DNA of 10,276 nt from Methanobacteriota archaeon (GTDB taxonomy: Archaea; Thermoplasmatota; E2; DHVEG-1). Location: assembly GCA_903930505.1 (NCBI GenBank), contig CAIYYQ010000340.1, positions 1 to 10,276 of the forward strand, read 5' to 3'. The notes under the pieces were generated by a model. It searched no databases, was not told the origin of the DNA, and worked only from the letters and a program-made list of their open reading frames with translations. The stretch's first letter is position 1; each line of letters begins with the position of its first letter. The translations under genes were made by a program, and so were the position numbers. Positions 1-6,566 of the stretch are shown here, one piece after another.

Positions 1-859
1 AAAGCTCTGGAACAATTTTGAAGTTAATGAACAACAAAATAATAAGTGCGACAAGCGACAATAGCTTAAAAATCACATTATGCGCAAGTTCAAACGACGT
101 AATCTGTTCACCCACAAGAAATATAACGCCTGCATTCCGCAGCAAGTTAAGCAGATAAACAGGGATAACAGTTCCAGCTATTGCAAGAACCCTTTTTTTT
201 ATTGTTGCCTTGTGAACAGCAGCATTCATTCCTACAAACAACACCATAGATTGAATTGCAGTACACGCAAATATAATCGTAACCGGTGCATTTTTGTAGA
301 CAATGCTAGGCCCATCTTGGTGTGTGTGCAATCCAAAAAGCTGAAGCACAGCGTTACTCTGCACTGCTACCATTTCGATCAACCAGTTTTTCAATTCAGG
401 GATGATCCCTGTGTCTATAGTGAAATAGATTATCCCAGCAAGAAACGTTCCCCCTGCGATCCAGTTCAAACAAGATATGTCCTCATTACGTTTCAATGAC
501 AACCATTCCTGATACCCCATATATATTAAAAAATACACGCCGATACCACAAACAACCCCGTTAAACAGATCCTTACTTGGACCGTACAACTGCATTGGTT
601 GAAGCGCCCAAAAGAATGCAAAAACCCCCCAGCCGAACATCTTGATTTTTCTGCCCATCGCCAGGTTTTTTTTAACGAAAAACCCAATTCCGAGAAGAAT
701 CAACCCAAAAAACAACGGAATATAACTTATCTGCTGAGAAAGTAAAGACGCAGGATATGGATTAAAAACGTATCCTATGATAAGCATAATAGTTGGAATT
801 AAAAAAAAGAAAAAAACCGTGATGTGATCGTTTTGTTTTCGTTCAGAATTCATTTTCAT
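1..859 (-). CDS. artA: Archaeosortase/exosortase-family transpeptidase, 3' end cut by window edge
   Basis: Archaeosortases are multi-pass membrane cysteine transpeptidases. They cleave carboxy-terminal sorting tails (for example PGF-CTERM) of surface proteins and attach the protein to a lipid. Reading the minus strand gives 286 open codons from ATG 859 with no stop before base 1. Several hydrophobic segments are visible, the first at about residues 14-32. The family signature is complete: the active-site Cys199 in IFACTAIQS, Arg241 in LNLLRNAG and His260 in FELAHN. Family members are about 290-310 residues, so only a short tail should be missing. Start choice is uncertain: ATG 853 is in frame, and ATG 910 (directly after an in-frame TAA) would add 17 residues. 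I prefer 859 because a TATA-like element lies at the right distance. The gene follows the NuoH-like gene in the same direction, 63 bases past its stop. The family call is firm; the ArtA subtype is less certain. Confidence 0.87.
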   Translation of the reverse strand, partial: MKMNSERKQNDHITVFFFFLIPTIMLIIGYVFNPYPASLLSQQISYIPLFFGLILLGIGFFVKKNLAMGRKIKMFGWGVFAFFWALQPMQLYGPSKDLFNGVVCGIGVYFLIYMGYQEWLSLKRNEDISCLNWIAGGTFLAGIIYFTIDTGIIPELKNWLIEMVAVQSNAVLQLFGLHTHQDGPSIVYKNAPVTIIFACTAIQSMVLFVGMNAAVHKATIKKRVLAIAGTVIPVYLLNLLRNAGVIFLVGEQITSFELAHNVIFKLLSLVALIILLFINFKIVPEL

Positions 860-887
860 ACAAAACCGTTTCCGTAAAACGAGATGT

Positions 888-897
888 GATTTAAGAG
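888..897 (-). promoter_or_regulatory. Possible TATA box for the archaeosortase gene
   Basis: On the minus strand this reads CTCTTAAATC, centred about 33 bases before ATG 859. An archaeal start site about 26 bases downstream would fall a few bases before that ATG, giving an almost leaderless message. No Shine-Dalgarno site is seen before 859 or 910. The element is weak, and read-through from the operon ahead is equally possible. Confidence 0.3.
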
Positions 898-922
898 AGT
901 TATGGAACATTTAATTTGGTTT

Positions 923-1981
923 CTAGATGAGTCCCAGCATCTGCACAACTGTTTTTAAACCAAACTGCGTCATCGACCATCCATCCCACATTATACAAAT
1001 CAACCCGACCAGACCCAGAAGCGTAAGCGAAACCCAGTACGTATAGATAATTTGGTCGATTTTCAGACGTGCGATTGCAACCCTGGTCAACGTAACCGAA
1101 AACAGAATCACAAGTAGGATTTTCACAAGATAAAATACAATGTCGACGACATATCCTACGTATCCATTTGCACCAACAACCACTGAAAGATTATATGGGA
1201 AAAACAAGGCGACAACAAGCGAACTCATCACCACGGTTTTCACTCCATCCGTAAGATAAAACATCGCAAGATTCCTCCCGGAATATTCCACGAGTAAACC
1301 ACCTGCGATTTCAGTTTCAGCTTCAGGCGAATCAAAAGGTATTTTCGAAAGCTGCGCTGGAGTCACTATAACGAGTACGAGAAGCAGAATGATAAATCCT
1401 ATGAACCCAAAAGGACCAGCAGAATTCCACACCGGATTTGAAACAACCGTAGAAATACTAAAGGCGTTCAATGCGCCAAGCTGCATAAACCTCCATGCAA
1501 AACTCATGAGTATGACTGCAAGAGGAAACTCATAGGCAATCATGGTTGCCATCTCCCGCTGAGCACCAATAATCGCATATGGTGAACCAGATGAGAACCC
1601 ACCGATAACCATTGCAAGCGAAGGAATAAGCAGAAGATAAAGAATCAAAATAAGATCCCCACCCCAAGAAATCACAGGTTCGAAACCACAGATCGGAAGG
1701 TACAAAAGAATTGAAAGTGCTCCCACAAGTCCGATGAGTGGCGCAAGATGAAACAACCAGGGGATTGCATGCTGTGGAACAATGTTTTCTTTTGCAAACA
1801 ATTTCCTGATATCGCGAAACGGCTGTCTGAACGGCGGACCGATACGACCCTGCATCCGCGCAGAAATCTTCCGGTCAACACCCTTATACAATAACGCAAA
1901 CACAATGCCAAATATACAGAGAGCAAACGTTCCCAACAAAATCCGGAATAATGCAAACTCAGAAATCAGTTGAAGATTCAG
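923..1981 (-). CDS. mbhM: NuoH/MbhM-like membrane subunit, apparent CTG start
   Basis: This is the NuoH/HyfC/MbhM-family subunit that joins the membrane ion-pumping arm of complex I-like enzymes to the peripheral redox arm. Numbered from the proposed start (352 residues), the amino-terminal helix is followed by VDRKISARMQGRIGPP (residues 35-50) and the DIRKLFAKE segment, both typical of the family. The conserved acidic loop at about 215-235 contains PFDSPEAETE and then VEYSG. About eight membrane helices are visible. No ATG or GTG starts this frame. TTG 1939 would give 338 residues but trims the first helix to its bare minimum and has no good ribosome site. CTG 1981 overlaps the upstream stop as CTGA and has GGGGGT six bases ahead, matching the four-base overlaps elsewhere in the operon. 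The family is certain; the start is inferred. Confidence 0.9.
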   Translation of the reverse strand: MNLQLISEFALFRILLGTFALCIFGIVFALLYKGVDRKISARMQGRIGPPFRQPFRDIRKLFAKENIVPQHAIPWLFHLAPLIGLVGALSILLYLPICGFEPVISWGGDLILILYLLLIPSLAMVIGGFSSGSPYAIIGAQREMATMIAYEFPLAVILMSFAWRFMQLGALNAFSISTVVSNPVWNSAGPFGFIGFIILLLVLVIVTPAQLSKIPFDSPEAETEIAGGLLVEYSGRNLAMFYLTDGVKTVVMSSLVVALFFPYNLSVVVGANGYVGYVVDIVFYLVKILLVILFSVTLTRVAIARLKIDQIIYTYWVSLTLLGLVGLICIMWDGWSMTQFGLKTVVQMLGLI

Positions 1982-2313
1982 ACGATTACCCCCACGATGA
2001 TAAAAAAAACCACAAGAATAACAACAAACCAGAGCACATAGTCACTTGCGTCTCCAGAATGTAGTCTTCGCAGAACACTGTAGATGCCCCGAAGGTTTTC
2101 CGTAAACCCCCAATACATGTTACTTGCTTTGATCTGATTATTTTGTGCGTCTTCCTCGTTTCCTGAGAGAAAACTTTTCGTTTGATTTGTCTCTTTTTTA
2201 TAATCTATTTTTCCCCTGCTTCGAAAAATATACATGATCAGAAACACGATCACTATGATACTAACCCAGATGATTGGGTTCCAAAAACCACTGCCGGTTT
2301 CAACCGTAAACAC
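1978..2313 (-). CDS. mbhI: MbhI-like small membrane subunit, GTG start
   Basis: A 111-residue protein with two membrane helices, at about residues 13-30 and 93-110, joined by a polar stretch. The polar part carries FLSGNEE (48-54), NMYWGF (65-70) and HSGDASDYVLWF (85-96), the pattern I associate with MbhI/MbxI-type subunits of archaeal membrane-bound hydrogenase and related complexes. There the subunit sits between the antiporter-like part and the NuoH-like part. Its position between mnhD and the NuoH-like gene is exactly that of mbhI in the Pyrococcus MBH operon. The start is GTG 2313, three bases after the mnhD stop and behind a GGGGGTG ribosome site. The name rests on motif, size and position, since the family is poorly conserved. 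Confidence 0.72.
   Translation of the reverse strand: MFTVETGSGFWNPIIWVSIIVIVFLIMYIFRSRGKIDYKKETNQTKSFLSGNEEDAQNNQIKASNMYWGFTENLRGIYSVLRRLHSGDASDYVLWFVVILVVFFIIVGVIV
1988..1993 (-). promoter_or_regulatory. Shine-Dalgarno site deciding the mbhM start
   Basis: The minus strand reads GGGGGT, with six bases between it and CTG 1981. The gene before it, mbhI, has the same GGGGGT motif a few bases before its GTG start. No comparable site precedes TTG 1939. This supports initiation at the CTG that overlaps the mbhI stop codon. Confidence 0.5.
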
Positions 2314-2316
2314 TGT

Positions 2317-3885
2317 TTATACACCCCCAGAAAACGAACTAATCACCTGATTAATATAGACATCATACTGTGTCAACGCAGATACCGCAGGTTTTACCAG
2401 TGTATCAAGGATTAAATTGGGAAACAACCCAAAACAAATGATTAATACTGCAATGAAACCCATCGCAACAAGCATGCTTTTCGGCACCTCTTTTACATTC
2501 ATATGTTTCGGAAGCATGGGTCCTAAAAATACTGCATACAACACTTTTACAAACACAGCGAGAAGAAGGATACTTCCAAGAATAGCGATAATGCCGAGGA
2601 TAGGGTTCAACTGATACGTTGACTCGTAAATAAGTAGTTTTGATGCAAAGCTATTCATCGGCGGCATACCTGCGACCGCAAGAAAACCAATTATAAAAAA
2701 AACGGTTGTATACTTCATGTTTCGGGCAAGACCACCCAATTCATTCATTGAATGCTCCTTTGTGGAATAGTACACTGCACCAGCAACAAGAAACAATAGA
2801 CTGATATCAAGTGCATCGTTGAAAATATGAAAAATCCCTCCTTCAAGTGCAGTCACGCCATAGGTTGTTCCTTGAGCAATTAGACCGGTTGCGACACCAA
2901 GAATAATATACCCTATTTCTGCAACTGCTGCGTAGGCGATCAGTCGTTTGAAATCTGTTTGAAGTAACGCCATCAGAACCCCGACAAGAATCGTAATAAC
3001 CGCAAGCACGATAACGATCCAACCAACCATCTGCGATGCTGCTAGGGCAACTGAGGAAAACACAGACCCATACAACGTGAAACACACACGTATTACACCA
3101 TACAGGCTTGCAAGGGTTGCACCAATCAGAACAATTGTTACAGGTGTTGGCGCCTGACCATATGAATCAGGAAGCCACATGTGCATCGGCACTAGACCTG
3201 CCTTCATCCCTAACACAACAACAAAGAGGACGAGCGCGATTTTATCAAGAAACGTATACTGCAAGGCATGGGCAAGGACTGCAATGTTCAACGCATCATA
3301 CTGCCCATACAACAATGCAATTGCGAATAACACAAATAATGCTCCTATTGAGCTCACCACGATATATTTGAATGCTGCCTCAACCGCTTCACCTTTAAAC
3401 ACCCAGAACGCAATCAAGGCACACGAAGAAATACAAGAAATCTCAAGGAACACAAAAAAATTAAACAAATCCCCTGTGAGTTCCATCCCTAGCATACTTG
3501 CAACCAACAAAAGCACGAGTGTGTAATATTTTTCAAGGCCATCGTTTTCCTTCATTGAGGACCACGAATACATCACTGTTACGATGGCAAGGATGATACT
3601 GATTGTCGCCATGAACACACTCATTGCATCTACTTCAAAGAGAATACGAACAACGGGAAGCGAAAGATTAGTGGCGCCGAATACGTACAACCGTGGACCA
3701 TGATTAAGGACATCAGATGCAAGAATAATAATAAAAAAACCGGTTAACCCCAGGATAAAAAGAACAAACGTGTTTCGTATTTTTTCCCCGAGTCGCTTCA
3801 TCAACGGGGTGAGAAACGCACCTAACAACGGAACCGCAACAACGAGCATCGGCGATTGCGTGATGAGAAAATCAAAAAAAATCAT
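2317..3885 (-). CDS. mnhD: MrpD/MbhH-type antiporter-like proton-translocating subunit
   Basis: A 522-residue member of the NuoL/M/N-MrpD family, made almost wholly of membrane helices, which forms one ion channel of the complex. Expected channel residues are visible: Glu148 in FNFFVFLEIS, Lys228 in LGMKAGLVPMHMWLPD followed by QAPTPVT, Lys313 in LLQTDFKRLIAYAAVAEIGY, and Lys416 in MPPMNSFASKLLIY. At the helix where many relatives have FNHAxxKxxLF, this protein has FNDALDISLLF (355-365), so the usual Lys is Ile361 with two aspartates nearby. The length fits the family. The start ATG 3885 overlaps the mnhC stop by four bases (ATGA), implying translational coupling. It equals MbhH in the MBH complex and MrpD in Na+/H+ antiporters; no second large MrpA-type subunit is present, as in MBH. 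Confidence 0.93.
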   Translation of the reverse strand: MIFFDFLITQSPMLVVAVPLLGAFLTPLMKRLGEKIRNTFVLFILGLTGFFIIILASDVLNHGPRLYVFGATNLSLPVVRILFEVDAMSVFMATISIILAIVTVMYSWSSMKENDGLEKYYTLVLLLVASMLGMELTGDLFNFFVFLEISCISSCALIAFWVFKGEAVEAAFKYIVVSSIGALFVLFAIALLYGQYDALNIAVLAHALQYTFLDKIALVLFVVVLGMKAGLVPMHMWLPDSYGQAPTPVTIVLIGATLASLYGVIRVCFTLYGSVFSSVALAASQMVGWIVIVLAVITILVGVLMALLQTDFKRLIAYAAVAEIGYIILGVATGLIAQGTTYGVTALEGGIFHIFNDALDISLLFLVAGAVYYSTKEHSMNELGGLARNMKYTTVFFIIGFLAVAGMPPMNSFASKLLIYESTYQLNPILGIIAILGSILLLAVFVKVLYAVFLGPMLPKHMNVKEVPKSMLVAMGFIAVLIICFGLFPNLILDTLVKPAVSALTQYDVYINQVISSFSGGV

Positions 3886-4241
3886 TCTTTCAGCCTCCTC
3901 ATCTTACGCACATCCAGTGTCTTATAGTGTTTATAAATATGAATAACCAACGATAACATCAACGCAAGAACTGCAACACCAATCACAATACTAGTGAGAG
4001 TCAATGCTTGCGGAACAGGAAGAACCATACCTTCAGGATATGATGTTCCCGCGGGCAAACTTGTGAAGATCGGTGCAACACCATTGTCACGATATCCAAG
4101 TGTGATAAGAAACAGATTCACCCCGCTTTCAATGATGGAAATCCCGATCACGATCTTAATCAGATTTCTTTTGAACAAAACAGTTGCTAACCCGATCATG
4201 ATCATGGCGACTACTGCAAGAAACGCAATGTTAAGATTCAT
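3882..4241 (-). CDS. mnhC: MrpC/MbhG (NuoK-like) small membrane subunit
   Basis: A 119-residue protein with three membrane helices, homologous to MrpC and NuoK, which help form the half-channel next to the MrpD subunit. The signature PVPQALTLTSIVIG (residues 75-88) corresponds to the usual DPLPQALTLTAIVIG; the leading Asp is replaced here by a Val-Leu context. Glu38 lies in the second helix (SIIESGVNLFLI), matching the intramembrane acidic position of NuoK-type proteins. The start ATG 4241 overlaps the mnhB stop by four bases, and the end overlaps mnhD by four. It should be made in step with both and assemble beside MrpD. Confidence 0.93.
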   Translation of the reverse strand: MNLNIAFLAVVAMIMIGLATVLFKRNLIKIVIGISIIESGVNLFLITLGYRDNGVAPIFTSLPAGTSYPEGMVLPVPQALTLTSIVIGVAVLALMLSLVIHIYKHYKTLDVRKMRRLKE

Positions 4242-4717
4242 CGTGTTTTCCTCCCCATTTTTGTACTGGCATACGCCATGATAAATACAACAGCGAACAA
4301 CCCTGCAATCACCTTCAACCCAACTGCGAAGTTCATCAATGGTAAAACTCCACCAGTGTTGATATCAGCAGTTCGTGAACCAACGGCAGGCAATGTCCCA
4401 AAGAGACTATGCGATCCCGCAAGAAAATTGTTGAAAAACACAGAACCAAACCCCAAACCAAGGAATGCCACAAGAATAAAACCGAGGGCACCAAGGCTTT
4501 CCAGAATCGAAAGATGATGGTCATTTACCTTTTTCATCAGCCATTCTGATCCATATGCAACCAAAATCAAGATGCATCCGGATGCAACAATTGCACCACC
4601 CTGAAATCCACCACCAGGCGTAAGATGCCCATGCGCAATCACATACAACCCAAAAATCGTGGTAAATGGAAAGAGGATGTTTGCAATGGTTTTCACGATC
4701 TTTGACATCTCATTCAT
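4238..4717 (-). CDS. mnhB: MrpB/MbhF membrane subunit
   Basis: A 159-residue MnhB-family protein with four membrane helices. The diagnostic loop AHGHLTPGGGFQGGA occupies residues 28-42. In Mrp antiporters and in MBH (MbhF) this subunit lies in the module thought to carry sodium ions, together with MrpA-tail, C, E, F and G homologues. The start ATG 4717 overlaps the preceding stop as ATGA and has a GGAGG ribosome site just upstream; ATG 4708 (Met4) is a less likely alternative. Length is typical of the carboxy-terminal MrpB family. Confidence 0.95.
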   Translation of the reverse strand: MNEMSKIVKTIANILFPFTTIFGLYVIAHGHLTPGGGFQGGAIVASGCILILVAYGSEWLMKKVNDHHLSILESLGALGFILVAFLGLGFGSVFFNNFLAGSHSLFGTLPAVGSRTADINTGGVLPLMNFAVGLKVIAGLFAVVFIMAYASTKMGRKTR

Positions 4718-4986
4718 GGTGTCTGCCTCCGAAAGATCATGAGAACACCGGCGACTGCAGTAAATAAAATCGTCGCCTCACCGAGAGTATCAAAGCCTCG
4801 ATAATCAAATACAGTAGAGGTCACAGCATTATTCGTAGCGGTTTCATTCTGAGTATGATTAATCATATAATCATCCATCACGGTTGCATTCGGGGCACCA
4901 AACGGATGAATCACAAGAACACTATACACCAAAAACATGGCGAGAATAACGAGAAACACCACTGCAACCATCTCTCGTTTCTCCAT
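4714..4986 (-). CDS. mbhE: MbhE-like subunit (MrpA carboxy-terminal domain homologue)
   Basis: A 90-residue protein with helices at about residues 7-27 and 70-86. TSTVFDYRGFDTLGEATILF (57-76) matches the conserved motif of MbhE and of the last domain of MrpA. In bacterial Mrp the domain is fused to MrpA or MrpB; here it is a separate gene, as in MBH and MBX operons. The loop between the helices holds three Asn-X-Thr sequons, at Asn33, Asn43 and Asn47. They would be glycosylation candidates if the loop faces outside, which is inference. The start ATG 4986 follows the mbhD stop by two bases and has a GGAGG site in the mbhD end. Confidence 0.88.
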   Translation of the reverse strand: MEKREMVAVVFLVILAMFLVYSVLVIHPFGAPNATVMDDYMINHTQNETATNNAVTSTVFDYRGFDTLGEATILFTAVAGVLMIFRRQTP

Positions 4987-4988
4987 AA

Positions 4989-5237
4989 TTATTCATCCTC
5001 CATGCGTTTCGTAGCTTTAATCGCAATAATCAGAATCGCAGTGGAAAGACATGCGCCTACTCCTGCTTCTGCGATCGCGACATCAGGGGCCTGAAGAACA
5101 AAAAACTCAAGAGACAAAAGCAAACTCATCGCAGCTATAGCGATTGCGCAAGCAAGCAAATCTTTCAACAACACAGCAATTAGTGATGACGCGACAATTA
5201 CGATAAGAAGAACGATATTGAGGATATCAAACAGCAT
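4989..5237 (-). CDS. mbhD: MbhD-like subunit (DUF4040 domain)
   Basis: An 82-residue protein with three membrane helices of the DUF4040/MbhD family, which corresponds to part of the MrpA carboxy-terminal region. The hallmark QAPDVAIAEAGVGACLSTA lies at residues 49-67, carrying the conserved acidic pair and the VGA turn. Its ATG 5237 shares one base with the mnhG stop (TGATG), and TGGAGGA lies nine bases ahead. As a stand-alone gene between mnhG and mbhE it follows MBH gene order (MbhC-D-E) rather than bacterial Mrp order, where this domain is part of the large MrpA. Confidence 0.9.
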   Translation of the reverse strand: MLFDILNIVLLIVIVASSLIAVLLKDLLACAIAIAAMSLLLSLEFFVLQAPDVAIAEAGVGACLSTAILIIAIKATKRMEDE

Positions 5238-5623
5238 CAGGTATCCTCCATTTTTTCTTCAGGTTTTTTCTTTTTTTGTTTATCATTGAGTTCATCGACA
5301 ACGGCATACGCAGGTTTTACCCCGCTATGATGAGCAGCACGTGCGATTGCATGAGCACCCACTGGGTTTGTCAAAAGAATTGCAACCAATGCTAAAAACG
5401 AGTGAATGGCAAGCACAGACCCATCAGTGTTTCCCGTATACCAGATGTGGAGGCCGTTGATGATCACAGCACCACAAATAAATATCGACCCAAAAGTTGT
5501 ACATTTCGTTCCAGCATGAAGCCTTGTGTACACATCCGGGAACCGCAAGAGGCCAACTCCTGCCAAGAGGTTAAAAAATATCCCGATGCCGAAGAACACG
5601 TAGATGATGATGTCGAGGATCAT
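5237..5623 (-). CDS. mnhG: MrpG/MbhC membrane subunit
   Basis: A 128-residue MnhG-family protein with three membrane helices. GLLRFPDVYTRLHAGTK (residues 24-40) followed by TTFGS is the diagnostic motif, and the TNPVGAHAIARAA segment closes the third helix. The carboxy tail is highly charged (KQKKKKPEEKMED), as in many family members. ATG 5623 is chosen because it lies one base after the mnhF stop and begins the first helix directly. The frame stays open upstream to an ATG at 5737, but that stretch lies within mnhF and does not look like a membrane protein start. Confidence 0.93.
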   Translation of the reverse strand: MILDIIIYVFFGIGIFFNLLAGVGLLRFPDVYTRLHAGTKCTTFGSIFICGAVIINGLHIWYTGNTDGSVLAIHSFLALVAILLTNPVGAHAIARAAHHSGVKPAYAVVDELNDKQKKKKPEEKMEDT

Positions 5624-5624
5624 G

Positions 5625-5894
5625 TTAGAATTTTCCTCCCTGTAGATATTTTGCGATGAACAACGTAGAAATAAATGAAAGCAGTGCGTAGACAATAGCA
5701 ACATCAATGTAGATGACTTCTTGGAACGCTGCACCAAAGACGATCATTGAAGCAACCACAATCGTGTTGATCGTGTCGACACCAACAGCCCGATCTGGTG
5801 CGGTAGGTCCTTTGATCACTCGAATAAGCGCGAGTGCGATGCAGATCAAAAGCATAATAAAAACAATTAAATACCCTGTTAGCGGCTCGATCAT
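5625..5894 (-). CDS. mnhF: MrpF/MbhB membrane subunit
   Basis: An 89-residue MnhF-family protein with three membrane helices. KGPTAPDRAVGVDTI (residues 28-42) matches the strongly conserved MrpF motif whose Asp has been tied to ion transport in Mrp antiporters. ATG 5894 overlaps the mnhE stop as ATGA, with GGAGG eight bases ahead. An earlier in-frame ATG at 5915 would place the ribosome site inside the gene and is rejected. Length matches the family, about 85-95 residues. Confidence 0.94.
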   Translation of the reverse strand: MIEPLTGYLIVFIMLLICIALALIRVIKGPTAPDRAVGVDTINTIVVASMIVFGAAFQEVIYIDVAIVYALLSFISTLFIAKYLQGGKF

Positions 5895-6415
5895 TCTGCG
5901 ATCCTCCGCACCCACTTAGGAAAATTCCCACAAATATATTTGCAATCAACAGGTTTTTTCTGCAATGCTTCTGTATCCACGTTTATCCAGTGAATATACA
6001 AATCGTTTGTCTCCTCATCGATATCGACGCTGAGCGTCCCAGGTGTGAGCGTGATTGAGTTCGCAAGCAAGGTTATCCCAAAATCTGTTTTTAAATTCGG
6101 TGAGATTTTCACGATCCCTGGGTTTATTTTACCAGTGATCACACGATAGGCAACATCAAGATTTGCTTTTGCAAGAGCAATAAAAAACGGCCCGATACAA
6201 TATGCAATGAAAAGAATCCATCGAAGTGGATTCAGCATTCGGTAATTGTTTTTCACAAAAATTTTCCGTGCGATTACTGCGGTGATAAGGGAAAGAACGA
6301 GTCCAAGAATGAGTTCTTCGTAACTCCAAAGACCAAGAACAGTTGTTCCGCTCCCTGTTGTGAGCAGGAGATAAAGAAGGAAACAGACGATGGCTGTGAT
6401 AAGAAACGCTTTCAT
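5891..6415 (-). CDS. mnhE: MrpE/MbhA subunit, first gene of the operon
   Basis: A 174-residue MnhE-family protein. Hydrophobic amino-terminal segments (about 3-20, 32-50 and 64-84) precede a soluble domain holding KINPGIV (96-102) and the diagnostic LLANSITLTPGTLSVDI (116-132). MrpE is needed for assembly of Mrp antiporters, and its MBH counterpart is MbhA. ATG 6415 has a strong AAGGAGA ribosome site five bases ahead. The gene opens the ten-gene minus-strand operon, divergent from the C25 peptidase gene. Two cysteines near the end (Cys158, Cys162) are not known to me as a family feature. Confidence 0.95.
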   Translation of the reverse strand: MKAFLITAIVCFLLYLLLTTGSGTTVLGLWSYEELILGLVLSLITAVIARKIFVKNNYRMLNPLRWILFIAYCIGPFFIALAKANLDVAYRVITGKINPGIVKISPNLKTDFGITLLANSITLTPGTLSVDIDEETNDLYIHWINVDTEALQKKPVDCKYICGNFPKWVRRIAE

Positions 6416-6420
6416 GATAC

Positions 6421-6470
6421 TCTCCTTATTTTTATCTGTTGTTTAGTGGAATCAATTTGTTTCTTAAAAA
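6421..6470 (-). promoter_or_regulatory. Operon promoter and ribosome site for mnhE
   Basis: On the minus strand a TATA-like TTTTTAAGAA (6461-6470) would place the transcript start near 6439, leaving a leader of about 24 bases. That leader contains AAGGAGA (6421-6427), five bases before ATG 6415. The element faces away from the C25 peptidase promoter about 65 bases off, so the two units share a divergent control region (6416-6566). No clear operator palindrome was seen there. Confidence 0.5.
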
Positions 6471-6535
6471 CTTACTGTTGATTTTAGGTTTTAGAACAAA
6501 AATAATTCAGTTTGGCCCCATACATTTATTAACTC

Positions 6536-6545
6536 TATAATATAT
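6536..6545 (+). promoter_or_regulatory. TATA box of the C25 peptidase gene
   Basis: TATAATATAT is centred about 26 bases before ATG 6567, the classic archaeal distance between TATA box and transcript start. The message would begin at or very near that ATG and be leaderless, consistent with the lack of a Shine-Dalgarno site. This decides against the TTG at 6546, which would lie upstream of the transcript start. Confidence 0.65.
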
Positions 6546-6566
6546 TTGTTAAATGGTTTGATTGGC

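Noticed and set aside
80..499. Plus-strand reading frame of 139 codons
   Set aside because: It is antisense to the archaeosortase, which has clear catalytic motifs. Its translation is rich in Cys, His and Asn and resembles no protein.
5624..5737. Amino-terminal extension of MrpG
   Set aside because: It lies within mnhF in another frame, is not membrane-like, and ATG 5623 directly follows the mnhF stop.
5895..5915. Earlier ATG for MrpF
   Set aside because: It would put the GGAGG ribosome site inside the gene. ATG 5894 overlaps the mnhE stop as at the other junctions.
4238..6415. Plain bacterial-type Mrp Na+/H+ antiporter operon
   Set aside because: There is no MrpA large subunit. The split MbhD/MbhE genes and the following MbhI and NuoH-like genes match the MBH/MBX membrane arm instead.
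6546..6566. TTG start adding seven residues to the C25 peptidase
   Set aside because: It lies only about six bases past the centre of the TATA box, so it would be upstream of the transcript start. ATG 6567 fits the promoter and the signal peptide.
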